Positions 1-10,974 of a stretch of DNA of 64,000 nucleotides are shown here, in pieces. The number at the start of each line of letters is the position of its first letter. Positions within the stretch are counted from its first letter, which is position 1. Origin of the DNA: Myotis daubentonii (taxonomy: Eukaryota; Chordata; Mammalia; Chiroptera; Vespertilionidae); the NCBI RefSeq assembly GCF_963259705.1, contig NC_081842.1, positions 67,220,787-67,284,786 on the forward strand, written 5' to 3'. Below the pieces are notes generated by a model. It did no database searches, was not told the DNA's origin, and saw only the letters and a program-made list of their open reading frames with translations. Made by a program: the position numbers and the translations under genes.

Positions 1-135
1 ACATAGGGGTGCATTTATCTTTTTTAAATAGTGTTCTTGTATTCTTTGCGTAAATGCCCAGAAGTGGTATTGCTGGGTATTATTGCAGCTCCATTTTTAA
101 TGTTTTGAGGCCTCCCTATACTGTTTTCTAGCTAC
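1..135 (-). repeat. L1 ORF2 fragment
   Basis: The sequence reads, in antisense, like the 3' half of L1 ORF2: the stretch around an 'agtggtattgctgggt' motif recurs in the other L1 copies of this window near 42370, 50770 and 53075. It is short, decayed and cut by the window edge. Confidence 0.6.
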
Positions 136-847
136 TGCTATAGTCCCCTGCAGTTTAGTTTCCCTTGGTTCCAAATTGTAGTCTGAACCTGGTAATCAGA
201 TTTGGGAGATACCTAAATCCTACTAATAAATTATTTTTCTGCTCTTATTTGCTGGCAGATTTCTGTTGCTTTCAGGTAAAAATCTCGCCAGACCCCCACA
301 TTCTCTTTTCTTCTTTATTTCACTCACATCCCACAGCTATCTTGGAACTTCACTGTTCACAGACCTCCTAAAACCACCTCTGAACACCCAGACTTCATCC
401 TGTTGCCTCTCTCCTTTCCCCTACTTTTTATCTCTTTATTCCTCAGGTAAACATTATCTTTCTCTTAAAAAGCTATAATTCCTCCTCTCTAGTGATGATG
501 GCAAGGTTGGGGAGGGGGAGGGCAAATACAGGATTCCATTTTGCAAATATTGGGGAGGCTAAAATAAAACTGGGCATTTACATGTTAATTTTGGGGGAGC
601 ATAGCATATGCTTCCAGTTAGGTTAATTAAAAGAGTGTGAGTCACTTTGTCCACAAAGGGCAGTTAAACCTAGAGGTACAGAAACAGTCAGTTATTCCTG
701 TTTTCGATGGCTTATCTTCATGGCTGTTTAGTGGGGATCCAGAAATACCAGTTCTCAGGATTAATACTGTCCTAGAGTAACATATAGGCTTGCTGCTTGG
801 GTCTCCAAGCTGCCCTGTTTCTGGCACAAAGAAGGAACCCAGCACGG

Positions 848-1104
848 ATAAAAACAAAGCACAAGCCCTAACCGGTTTGGCTCAGTGGATAGAGCATCGG
901 CCTGCGGACTCAAGGGTCCCAGGTTCGATTCCGGTCAAGGGCATGTATCTTGGTTGCGGGCACATCCCCAGTGGGGAGTGTGCAGGAGGCAGCTGATCAA
1001 TGTTTCTCTCTCATCGATGTTTCTAACTCTATATCCCTCACCCTTTCTCTCTGTAAAAAATCAATAAAATAAAATAAAAAAATAAAAATAAAAACAAAGC
1101 ACAA
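848..1104 (+). repeat. VES-type SINE with 17-bp target duplication
   Basis: A tRNA-derived SINE fills 865-1087. The head has an A-box-like 'tggctcagtggatagag' and a B box 'ggttcgattcc', followed by the family's pyrimidine-rich body and a tail of 'aataaaat' units. It is flanked by a perfect 17-bp duplication, ataaaaacaaagcacaa, at 848-864 and 1088-1104, so this is a complete, fairly young insertion. Confidence 0.93.
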
Positions 1105-1479
1105 AAGAGATGAAGATTGACTCTTTGGTCCACAGGGACTCAGAGTAAGATCGTGATTGGTGGGTGGCTGTGGCTCTGTGAAACACTGAAGAAAATCTGC
1201 CAACTTCCCAGTTTTACTTCGTGTCAACCCTGCCTGCTGACTTACACAGACAAATGGAGGCCTGGACAATTCATGAGGGAAAACAAAAATTAAAAACCTC
1301 TTGCTTCAATTTTCAGTATTGTCAAGAAGTCATACATGAAGCTCCTAAAGTGCATGGTCAAATGACCTGGCTGTGGAAGTACGACTACAATATTTAGCAA
1401 TTGTTCTTGTTGTTGATTAAAAGAGGTGCTCTTGTGGGAGGGAGAGTGGTTTAGCAGAAACACCCTGAGGAAATATCCT

Positions 1480-1632
1480 CAGGAACCTGAGTTATGTTCC
1501 TGGCTTTGCTTTAAGCTAGTTACATGATTTTGAAGAAATCATTTATTTCATTGGCTCTCAGTTTTCCCTCCTGTTAAGTGAGAAGAGATTGGGTGACTTA
1601 ACAGATCCCGTTAGCTCTTCAGTTTAAATACA
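1480..1632 (+). repeat. MIR SINE fragment
   Basis: The order 'cctggctttgc', 'agctagttacatgattt', 'ctcagttttccctcctgttaa' and a degraded 3' part follows the MIR core and 3' region. It is old and diverged. Confidence 0.55.
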
Positions 1633-2169
1633 GTCCCCTTTCTTGTGGTTTCGAGGGACAGTTTAAATGTTTTTTGTAGTGATGTAAAAAAAGAACAGGA
1701 AAAGTCTCAAGTACAAGCCCAATTACACATCTGTAGCTAAGTAGACTTGACATGCACAATCCTTCATCCTCCCCTATTGGTATTAAAATTCTATAACAAA
1801 ACCTTGAAAATAGGGAGACCAGATTTCTAGTAACTGAGATGACCCACCATGGCTCTGAATCAGGAAGTAAGGAATAAAAACTATCTCCTGAGATATAGAA
1901 GAAGGAGTGTCTGCGGCAGCAAAGCCTCACACAACCTGAGGAGATCAACTAGAGAAGAGAAAGAACCTTGGTGGGCTGACAGTATACATAAAAGACTTGA
2001 AAGACAAAAAGGATGGGAGAAGCAGAGACACCAGATACACAGAGAAAAGGAGCAACAAGAGAATGGTCAAAATTACACATGGTGGCTGCAGAAGGGAAGG
2101 CTAAGGATAATGGGCTCTGGGTGAGAAGCTGCTTCAAATTCTTTGGTTCAAGTCAGGTTGTAAATGCAC

Positions 2170-3075
2170 ACATACACACATATACTGTAATACTAAAAAT
2201 AGGGTAGTGCTGGGACAATTGGACACCATATGCAAAAACAAAAAATCTAGATAGAAAGAAAAAAAATTTTAAAAAGGAAAAAAAATCGGAAAAAAAAAAT
2301 CTAGACAGAGACCTTACACCTTTCACAAAAATTAACACCAAATGGATCGTAAACCTAAATGTAAAATTTGAATCTATATGACTTCCAGAAAATAACATAG
2401 GAGAAAATCTAGGTGACCTTAGATTTGGTGACTTTTTAGACATCATATCAAAGGCACGATCCATGAAAAGAATCTTGTTAAGTGGCACTTCATTAAATTT
2501 TAAAATGTCTGCTCTTTAGGAAAAAAACCAACACTATTAAGCGAATGAAAAGACAAGCCATGGACAAGGAGATAATATTTGCAAAACTTGTATCTGATAA
2601 AGGACTGGTATCCAAAATATATAAAGGATTCTTAAAAACTCAACAATACAGAAACAAGCAATGCAATTTAAAATTGGACAAAAAATCTGAACAGACTCCT
2701 CACCAAAGAAGATGTATGGATAGCAAATAAGCACATGAAAAGATACTCAACAGCATATGCTATGAGGACATTGCAAAGTAAAACAATGAGATATGACGCT
2801 AGACCTGTCAGAATGGCTAAAATCTAAAGCACTGACAATACCAGATGCAGATGAGGATGTGGAGCAACAGGGACTCCCTTTCACTGCTGGTGGGAATGCA
2901 AAATGGTTCAATCACTTTGGAAGACAAGTTTGACAGTTCCTTATAAAAAGCAACCTACTCTTAGCATGTGACCCAGGAATTAAGCTCCTTGGTATATAAC
3001 CAAATGAGTTGAAAACTTAAATCCACGCAAAAATCTGCATGCGAATGTTTACAGCAGCCTTATTCCCCTTTCTTT
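2170..3075 (+). repeat. Old L1 ORF2 fragment
   Basis: Decayed C-terminal coding region of L1 ORF2 in sense orientation. It includes the hallmark nucleotide stretches for 'gacaagccatggacaag', 'ctgataaaggactggtatcc', 'cactgctggtgggaatgca' and 'tgacccaggaatta'. Many stops and indels are present. The other old L1 pieces in this window are antisense. Confidence 0.85.
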
Positions 3076-3154
3076 CTGCCTATCCAAGTTCTGCTTATCT
3101 ATTATCACCTTTTCAAACCTCATTACCTCCAACAAAGCTATCGGTGGAATGAAT

Positions 3155-3627
3155 GACTTCTCCAGTGGTTCTCAACCTTCTGGCTCTTTAAATACAGTTC
3201 CTCACTCTAACCGGTTTGGCTCAGTGGATAGAGTGTCGGCCTGCAGGCTGAAAGGTCCCAGGTTCGATTCCAGTCAAGGGCATGTACCTTGGTTTCGGGC
3301 ACATCCCCAGTAGGAGGTGTGCAGGAGGCAGCTGATCGATGTTTCTCTCTTATCGATTCTAACTCTCTATCCCTCTCCCTTCCTCTCTGTAAAAAATCAA
3401 TAAAATATATTTAAAAATAAATAAATAAATAAATAAATACAGTTCCTCATGTTGTGACCCAACCATAAAATTATTTTTGTTGCTACTTCATAACTGTAAT
3501 GTTGCTACTGTTATGAATCGTAATGTAAATATCTGATATGTAGGATGGTCTTAGGCGACCCCTGTGAAAGGGCCATTCAACCGCCAAAGGGGTCACAACC
3601 CACAGGTTGAAAACCGCTGGACTTCTC
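3155..3627 (+). mobile_element. Non-autonomous hAT transposon (SPIN/URR1-like), split by a SINE
   Basis: The element spans 3163-3619. It begins cagtggttctcaacc and ends with the near inverse, ...gttgaaaaccgctg. The 8-bp target duplication gacttctc is perfect at 3155-3162 and 3620-3627, as expected for hAT. The interior (aggcgacccctgtgaaaggg... ccaaaggggtcacaaccc) matches the sequence type I know as SPIN/URR1. A VES SINE sits inside it, so the SINE is younger. It has no coding capacity. Confidence 0.9.
3190..3449 (+). repeat. VES-type SINE nested in the hAT element
   Basis: The SINE body is at 3205-3434, with A-box and B-box tRNA-like head and an 'aaataaat' tail. A perfect 15-bp duplication, aaatacagttcctca, lies at 3190-3204 and 3435-3449. 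The duplicated bases are the hAT element's own sequence, which proves the order of insertion. Confidence 0.93.
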
Positions 3628-3639
3628 TTAAGTCTTGTA

Positions 3640-4655
3640 GTACTTGGAGAAGTGTTATCTAATAAAAACATAATATGAGCCAAACATGTTTTAAAATTTT
3701 CTAGTAGTTACGTAAAAAAAGTAAAACAGGTGAAGTGAATTTTATTATGTATTTATTTAACCAAATATATCCAGTATCCTATCTAATAATAGACAAACAT
3801 GGTTATTGACCGTACCTTCATTATGCCTCCTATTGGCTAATCAACACAATATGCAAATTAACCACCAACAAAGATGGCGGCTAATTTGCATACTTTAGGC
3901 AGGGCGGGATAGTGCAATCCGCCCACCCCACCGCCAGCCGCTGCCTGCCCTACCGCCTGCCAGGCCCGCTGTCCACATGCGCGGCCTGGTGGGTGGCTGG
4001 GTGGGGCAGGTGGACCGCTATCCGCCGCACCCTGCCCTTCCCCGCCCCCTGCCGGGCCTGCAGTCCGTGTGCATGGCCCGGCGGCCAGTGGGGCCTGCAG
4101 TCCATGTGCGCCGCCCGGTGGCCAGTGGGGTGGGGCGGGGCACTGTGGATCGTGTTCCGCCCGCCCCATGCCCCACCCTGCCCCGCCATCTGCCGGGCCG
4201 ATTGCGATCCGCCCACCCCGTCCCACCACCCGCTGGGCCTGCCGTGTGCAGTGGGCAGCGGGGCGGTGTGGCGAGGCAGAGGGCCTGCCATCTGCGACCC
4301 AGCACGAGATCTGGTCCTGCGATCTGCCACCCGGGGAGCCGGCCTAAGCCAGCAGGTGGTTATCTCCCGAGGGGTCCCAGACTGTGAGAGGGCACAGGTC
4401 TGGCTGAGGGACACCCCTCCCCCCTCCCCTACCACCCCCTGCCAGTGCACAAATTTTTGTGCACCGGGCCTCTAGTATAATACATAATCAATAAAAATAT
4501 GAATGATACATTTTATGTTATTTTTTTCATACTGTCTTCAAAATCTAGTGTGTACTATACCCTTACAGTACAACTCATTTTGTGACTAGCTACAGTTCCA
4601 GTGCTCCATCGCCACATGTGGATAGTGGCTACCATACTGGACAGCACATACCTAC
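3640..4655. repeat. Ancient mammalian DNA-transposon-like repeat, split by a Helitron
   Basis: The left part (3640-3776, with 'ctaataaaaacataatatgagcc' and 'attttctagtagttac') and the right part (4476-4655, with 'gccacatgtggatagtggctaccatactggacagc') together read as one old dispersed mammalian repeat of the 'agccacatgtggctagtggctac' type. I do not name the family. The Helitron at 3777-4475 interrupts it exactly. Confidence 0.5.
3777..4475 (+). mobile_element. HeliBat-type Helitron, complete ends
   Basis: The 5' end is TCCTATCTAATAATAG, preceded by A. The 3' end is a 9-bp-stem hairpin (gtgcacaaa/tttgtgcac, 4445-4464) followed by gcaccgggcctCTAG and then T. That is the rolling-circle transposon signature with A|T insertion and no target duplication. 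The core (about 3900-4440) is very GC- and CpG-rich and gives overlapping chance reading frames on both strands, up to 187 codons. None resembles Rep/helicase, so the copy is non-autonomous. Confidence 0.92.
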
Positions 4656-4811
4656 AGAATTCATTATAAAATTTAGCACAAGATTATCGTCTAGGCAGGC
4701 AGAAGATGGGGCCTCCGTAAAAATCATAATTGGAGTATGATCAGCTCGTGACACCCTTATGACAGTTGATACTCCATTCAGAGCCACAGAGAAAAATGTG
4801 GGAGGTGACTT

Positions 4812-5175
4812 CTATAGACTGAAGGTTTGTATTCCCCCCTCACCCCAATTCATAACTTGAAGCCTAATCCCCAATGTGATAGTATTTGGAGATTGGGCCT
4901 TAGGAATGTAATTAGATCACGAGGTTGGAGCCCTCATGATGAGATTAGTGCCTTTATAAGAAGAGATGGGAAAGAGCCTGCTTCTCTCTGCTCTGTGGGC
5001 CATGTGCAGACCCAGACAGAAGGCACTGTCTATAAGCCAGGAAGCCAGTTCTCACCAGATGCCAAATCTGCTGGCACTTAGATCTCGGACTCCCCAGCCT
5101 CTAAAACTGTTAGAAATATTTTTTAAGGCCCCCAGACTATGGTGTTCTGTTATAACAGCCTGAGCGGACAGAGAC
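4812..5175 (+). repeat. MaLR-type LTR (MST/MLT1-like)
   Basis: The order 'ctgaaggtttgta...cccc', 'cctaatccccaatgtgatagtatttgg', 'attagtgcctttataaga', 'ccagcctctaaaactg' and 'ttctgttataacagcctga' follows the MaLR LTR consensus as I remember it. It is a solo, old LTR in sense orientation. The exact subfamily is not certain. Confidence 0.7.
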
Positions 5176-7373
5176 AGTAACCAGTCACCCAGATCATGTG
5201 CTAATGAGATGATTCTCCCCTCACAAACAAGCACCAGGCAGTTCAGTAAGAGAACATCAGAGGAGGTTTCGCTGCCGCAGTACTGAGAACACAGGGAGAG
5301 CACAAACGAGACCAGGAGAACTGAGACTGCACATCAAAATCTTACATTCTTCTCCATCACTATTCATGTACATAGCAGGAAGATACCATTGTTCATGAGA
5401 ACTGGGTGGGCTTTTGAACCTGGATCCAAGAGACTGGTATAACTGGTTTAGATACATGACTGATGATTGATCATACTAAAGCCAGCATTGTTCCTTGGGC
5501 ATAGAAAAGTATATGTCATTAAAGACAAATGCCTCCGTGTAATAAACAAAATAATTATTTCCAGGGAAACATTTCAAATTCAAAAAATTCTATGGCAAAC
5601 ACTGAATTCTGTTTCTGAAAGTCTCAGAAAGACATATTGTTGCACGGTGGGTAGATTTTTAATTAAAGACTCAAATATAAACATCTGCTTATTGCCAGCG
5701 CCTGTCTGTACAAAGTAGTCTCATTTCCAAAAAATCTGCTTTTGTGCCCTCTGTCCTACTCAATCATATCCCTGGTGACTTTCTCAGCGAGGTGATTTCC
5801 TCCCGGTCTTGCTCCAGACTGTGGTTTTAGAACACCTTGTGTGCCACAGTGAAACCCTAGTCCTCTGAAAAGGGAAATGAAATGAACCATGGTCTTGCCT
5901 AACCTGCATCTTCAATCATTACTTTCATTATTCTTCTTTAAACCAATCACTCCATTCTTTTGGTGATATTTTTTTAAATGGCAACTTCTTATTTACATTA
6001 CTGTCTGCCTGGAAGGCATGTGAGACTTTTCCTGGTACTGAGCTCAGCTAATTACCACGACATACACGTGGTTAAACAGTTCTCCAGAACAGCAGTTTGG
6101 TAGGGGAGATGCTGAGGCTGACAGGAAAGATTAGGAGGGAAGGCTCCCGTGGTAGCTTCCTCTCTCTACCAAAGCCTAAATTTAGAATAGCCTTTCTCCT
6201 CCAAGCTGAAGGAGAAATAATGGCAAATATAACAATGTTTGAAGAGAAAAGGAAAAAGAGATTAAAATGCAAAAAAAAAAAATAGATTTTTTTCTCCTAA
6301 ACCAAATTCTTTGTTGCACCGAAGAGGGGTAGGTGGGAAAGGACCCCTTCAGGGGAAGAAGCCCTGACCAGGACTTGCTCAGGTCGAAGGAGACTGGTCA
6401 TGGCCATGCTTATACTTTTGGGTTTATAGACCTTTATTTAGCAGAGCCCTTTGGTGAGTCTGGGTTTGGTGATGGAGGCAAAACCATTTGATATGAGATA
6501 GTAACAAAAATTTAGAGAGTGGGAAGTCAGCATTTGGGGTGGGGAGTGGCCAGGAAGATAGTGATAAGCCAGTGCCCCCAAAATAGTGTCACTATCTTGA
6601 GATTTCCCCGTGGGGGATAGCTGATAAATTGTTATGACAGAGTTGCCTAGATTTCTGATTTAATCTATCACTTGTCCTGTGGTGTTCTGCAATTTCCTTA
6701 TGTTAGTCCAAATCTTCGGTAAAATTCTGCTAAATCCAACAATATCATATTCATGGTATTGGAAGGAGGGGCTGCTGGTGCTCAACGTGGGGCAAAAGGG
6801 ATTAAGAAGAGAGGAGGCTATCAATAGAAACTGAGTAATGGGTTGGACGAACAGATCAGAAAAATGCCATCTCTGGAGAAATCAACAGAGGAGGGTCACT
6901 TCCCAAAGTAAGCGGGTGGAGAGTTCCACTGTCTTACTTGGACATTAGAGAGAGAGCTCAGAAAGCTGTAAGATGTGAGAACATCTGGTTCATATTATTG
7001 CTTACTGGCATTAAAATACTTGAGTTATCTGTCAGTTCCATGGTCCCCACCTGTATTGCTGACTAGTAAAATTTTAGGGACTTCTAGGATAACTAACTTT
7101 TTATTATATTATGCAAAGCTATTTTAAAAAGTAATTGACATTGTTTCATAAAATAAAGGGCACTTTAACACACAGGCAAAATGGAAAGGGCATAATCGCA
7201 GAAAAATTCTTAAAAATTTTGTTTTTCATAAAAATTTTTTGTTTTTATCTGAAATGATCTTACACTTTCAACCTAGTGAAACACTACATAGTTTATCTTA
7301 TTTCGCTTCAGCTTATAGAGTCCTTAAATCTTTCTTCACTTATTTATTCTTTTTTTTCTTTCCAAAACATTGG

Positions 7374-7440
7374 TAAACCTCTTATGTGCCAAGCACTGTG
7401 CTAGGTACTGGGGTACAGAGATGAACATGATTCTGCCCTT
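7374..7440 (+). repeat. L2/MIR-like fragment
   Basis: The phrase 'tatgtgccaagcactgtgctaggtactgggg' is the well-known mammalian interspersed repeat tail. It is short and old. Confidence 0.4.
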
Positions 7441-8739
7441 TTCCTCAATGTCGCATGGTTTTCTAACAAAGTCAGTCAGGTGACCCCAACTGCAAACAGT
7501 ATCACCTGTGCTATAGTGAAGTAGAGGAACTGGCAGAATACTAACGGCAAAAAGGCCTAACAGTTAAAAAGCAGTCAATCTATCTCTAAGCAGACGTGCA
7601 AGAAACACTAAAGCCTGCTGTTAGGAATTAACTTTGCACAGAACACTTGAGTTTTCTTACCCATGATTTAGGGGGATGCTGGCAGTACATCCCAGAGATC
7701 ATGGAGTTCTTTAGACTTTTATTTGTTCTGAGTCAATCACAGGGCTAGAAACACACCTTATCTGTGATATGTCAGCTGGTCCATACCACACACAGGACAG
7801 AAAGAGGTCACTTACGTGGGGTTTGGAGAATAAATCTGCCCCTTCCCACGTGTCTATAATGGAACGGCTCTGCACACAGCCACTCTGCTCACTTCAGGAC
7901 ACACCAGGGGAAGGTCAGAGGAGGGCAGGACAGGGTGAGGGCTGTGCTGCTATGGCAACCACACCTTAGGGTGCAGTGACAGTGGAGATGGAACACTTGC
8001 TTAATACACAGTTGGGAGATGACTGGGAGGGCATAGGCACGTGGGTCCCTCCAGCTCAGTACAACCCCAAGTTCCTGGGTCAGTGAGAGTTACAGAGGGA
8101 GGCATATCATGGTATCCCAATAATCAGTTCCTGAATTTTCCCGGGAGTAGGGACACATGCCCACACACATTTATGTGGGATGAAGATCCAGAGACAGGTA
8201 CAATGGGGGGGTGGGGTGTTCTCTTTTCTCTGTACCATTAAAGAAAAAAAAATCATGCTATGTTTTTCTTACATTATATAATCAGAGTATATGTGTCAAA
8301 GGGATAGCTGCTGGAAGTCATTCCCTTGCCTCACCTCAATTCTTGTGAGAAACAGGTCTAACATTTTCACACAATTATCCATCCTTATTTAAAATCAAAA
8401 TCTCAACAGACAGGGGCATGGCTGCAGTTCCTACGTCTCTGGCCGGGTCTTCCGGCTTCTCGCAAGCACAGATGTGTGACAATGGTACAGAGGCACAGGA
8501 AGTGACTACGAATGCACAGAGGTTCTGCAGCTTGCGTCCATTCTCACACATTCCCGTTTTAGATTCCGAGCAGCGCTTCCACCCCAATGCGCTAGGAAAC
8601 AGAAGGGTCTGCCGGAGTCATCCCAATGGAACGAGTTTCCTTCCCTGCAGGAGACCAGGACCAGAGCTGCGGTCCTTGCCCTCCGCGACCCTGGAAATCG
8701 TGACTTTCCTAGAGGAAGGTCCAGTAGGCGGACAGGACC

Positions 8740-9480
8740 CGCAGACCGTGGGGTACCAGTGCCTTGGTTAGCCCAGAAATGCCAGCGGCCAGGCCAGGGG
8801 AGGCGGGAAGGGGAGCGGAGTTGTTCCCAAAGCCGGTTGCGGAGGACGCGCCGCTCGGCAGGGCAGTGATTGCGGTGAATGAGAAAGGAGCTAGGGGCCC
8901 CAGTCCCTGAGGTCTCCCGAGGTCGCTTCCCGAAGGACCCGAAGCAGCGACGGGCTCCGAGGTCTGGCAAGTTCCTGGGAGTCGAGCGCGCGAGGGAAGC
9001 GAGCTTCTTACCTGGCCAGGCTGGCTGGTGTAGGAGAAGGAGTAGATGTCCTCGGTGCTGAGGCTCACTACGCCGCTGTAGACACGATCGAAATCGGCGC
9101 CCCTGGCCGGGTCGTGGGGGTCGCGGCGCGCGAGGGGTGGCGCCGGGCTCCCGGGTGCGGCCGCCCGCAGGAGCCAGGGCAGCGCGCAGAGCAGGGCGAG
9201 CCGCGGGCAGCCGGGCATGGTGGGCGCCGCGCCCGCCGCGCAGCAGAGCCGCCCTGGGGACCGGGCGAGCGCAGAGCCGGTCCTTCCCAAGCCTCCCCGG
9301 GGGCTGGCGCGCGCTTCGGCGCAGAGCGGGCGATGCCCGGCAAGCCCCGCCGATGACAACGCGCCGGGGAAGGACCGAGCAACTATCCGTGCAGCCGCCC
9401 GGGGTCTCGGCGGGAGGTCTCGGCCAGGAGTGAGGGGGCGGGAGATGACCCGCCGGGGGCTGCAGCTTAGCGCTGCGACT
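8740..9480 (-). promoter_or_regulatory. SIDT1: CpG-rich promoter region of SIDT1
   Basis: Base composition changes sharply from A/T-rich intron to GC- and CpG-dense sequence that surrounds the first coding exon, with many CG dinucleotides between 8940 and 9430. There is no convincing TATA box. This is the usual form of a CpG-island promoter. The transcription start is not visible but should lie right of 9218, within roughly 9250-9450. The shadow reading frames here come from the high GC content. Confidence 0.75.
9012..9218 (-). CDS. SIDT1: SIDT1, coding exon 1 (N-terminal 69 codons)
   Basis: This is the first coding exon of SID1 transmembrane family member 1, a multi-pass membrane protein of the SID-1 family linked to uptake or endolysosomal export of double-stranded RNA. 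It encodes residues 1-69. A hydrophobic signal peptide (LALLCALPWLL core, residues 7-17) is followed by a basic, proline-rich linker and the start of the extracellular beta-rich domain (ADFDRVYSGVVSLS, IYSFSYTSQ), which I recognise as SIDT1 rather than SIDT2. The start ATG at 9218 has a strong context (cccaccATG). The exon ends CCAG|GTAAG, donor at 9010-9011, phase 0. An in-frame upstream ATG at 9359 exists but is followed by GC-rich leader-like sequence without similarity. Compared with the human protein as I remember it, the linker is about five residues shorter and two Asn glycosylation sites are replaced by Ser. The rest of the gene lies left of the window. Confidence 0.92.
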
Positions 9481-9570
9481 TCTAAGTCAGTTTCCTGGCC
9501 CTTTTCTCATTTCTGAGAATCTCCCACTTACCAAACCAGAATTTCAACCGATCGCTTCCCCTTCAACCTC

Positions 9571-9615
9571 AAAAAAAAAAAAAAAAAAAAAAAAAAGAAA
9601 GAAAAAAAAAGAAAA
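9571..9615 (+). repeat. Poly(A)-rich tract
   Basis: Twenty-six A in a row (9571-9596) are followed by gaaagaaaaaaaaagaaaaag. It could be the tail of a lost retroposon or a simple repeat. No SINE body is recognisable in front of it. Confidence 0.7.
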
Positions 9616-10689
9616 AGCACTGAAGACATTAAAAAGAACTATCCACTAGTCTTAAAGAGTCAACCTGACCAGCCACTGAGCAGGCAGCTCAATCCTTTTC
9701 AAATAAACGTGCACCCTGTGGCCGCCAGCGAAGAAATAGGAAGAAGCACAGCCTGTCCCCAAAGCGGGTGCACGAGTGCGCGCCTGGCCTGGCGGCTACC
9801 TGCGGAGAACTCCTGCCTGTCTGAGTGATGGTTATCAACTCTCAGTTCTCCCTTCTCTAGCAAAACCCCTTCCAGACACCTGTTTTATTTCCTGATCACC
9901 TCCTAGTCTCCAAGGAGAGACTCACGTCATCGCTTTCTCTCTAACCATCTGTGTATGCAAATATGCACAGTCATTAAAAAAATAAATAGATATGGTAAGA
10001 GGACAATTTCTAGCACCACCTGAAGCCTGGTCCCGGAAGTTGCTAAGGGTGATTCAGAGTAACTGGATTTATGCACAAGGCATTTCTTTCCACCCTATCT
10101 CTTGCCTACCTTACACTTTGTAATGACTTCTCGGATTCTGAAAGATTCCCTAGGATTCTGTATGTTTTTCAAAAGAGAGAGACACACGGCCCATCATTAA
10201 AAGGAAATTTTCTGACAAAAAACAGGGGATTCGATTTAAGCAGTTAAAGAGCCAGATAAAGGGCGTGGTGAAAACAGGATCACTTGGAAGTCTTGGAGAA
10301 CAGCAAACAGTCACCATTCAAGTGTAGAAGGGGACTCACTGTTTTATTTCAGCTGTAAGTTATTTACAAACGAGAAAAGCATATAATTGGGTTCAACCTG
10401 AAGGAACATTAAAAAAGAAGTCACAAAGAAGGAACCGATCTTGTTCAAAAAGTTAAGATTACAGATTAAAATCCTAGCATTTGCCATTCAAAGGGAGTTT
10501 TTTGTTTGTTTGTTTTACCTCATTGAATTCCTACAATTTATTAAAACTTCAAAAATAAGTGCAATGCATTTGGTATAAAGTTTTATAACTGCACAATCAG
10601 AAAACAATGCTAATGACTCCTAAGAAATGACTATGTCTCTTTTTAGAATATAACAAAATTTAATAATTGAAATTTATGAAACCCTTCAA
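9616..10689. other. Intergenic DNA without recognised features
   Basis: Unique-looking A/T-rich sequence right of the SIDT1 promoter. I find no exon, RNA gene or nameable repeat. Confidence 0.5.
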
Positions 10690-10970
10690 GGTCAGCCTGA
10701 TTGCCCCCTAACCACTCCCCTGCCATCCTGATCTCCCCCAACTGCCCTCCCCTGCCGTGACCCACCTTCTCCACACAAGGCAGCTGAGATGCCAGGACCA
10801 GACTTCTCCATGCTGCCTGGAGCCACGGGACCCCCAGGCCTCACCGTGTGGAGCAGCCGCTGGGCTCGGCCTCTGCTGTGCACGCAGCCATCTTGTGATG
10901 GCCATCCTGTGACGACGTTAGGGTGTGATGCATGAGGGTGTGATGCCACCTAGGCTATTATTAGTATAGA
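10690..10970 (-). mobile_element. Helitron fragment (5' end portion)
   Basis: Read on the minus strand, it starts TCTATACTAATAATAGCC, a variant of the HeliBat 5' end, and continues with 'catcacaggatggccatcac'-like and CCCC/GGGG-rich Helitron body sequence. The 3' hairpin and CTAG end are missing, so it is truncated on the left. Confidence 0.7.
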
Positions 10971-10974
10971 TGTA

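Larger units (their letters stand above)
1..9011 (-). other. SIDT1: SIDT1 intron 1 (3' part, runs off the left edge)
   Basis: Everything left of the splice donor at 9010-9011 (read on the minus strand) should be intron 1 of SIDT1. I see no exon with flanking splice sites and recognisable protein in it. Repeats are listed separately. The stretches 140-860, 1110-1480, 1640-2160, 5180-7370 and 7450-8700 show no gene, RNA or repeat I can name. They hold only short chance reading frames and A/T-rich intronic sequence. Confidence 0.75.

Noticed and set aside
865..1087. tRNA-like sequence with A and B boxes here and in about 22 similar places
   Set aside because: These are SINE heads. They lack a full cloverleaf and are followed by SINE bodies with A-rich tails.
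3912..4475. Open frames of 187, 166 and 136 codons on both strands
   Set aside because: They lie in the CpG-rich body of a Helitron, overlap each other in several frames and have no recognisable domain.
8709..9359. 216-codon SIDT1 frame starting at the upstream ATG 9359 and running past 9012
   Set aside because: The upstream part looks like GC-rich leader and the downstream part is intron after a clear GTAAG donor. The ATG at 9218 has a better context and starts the signal peptide.
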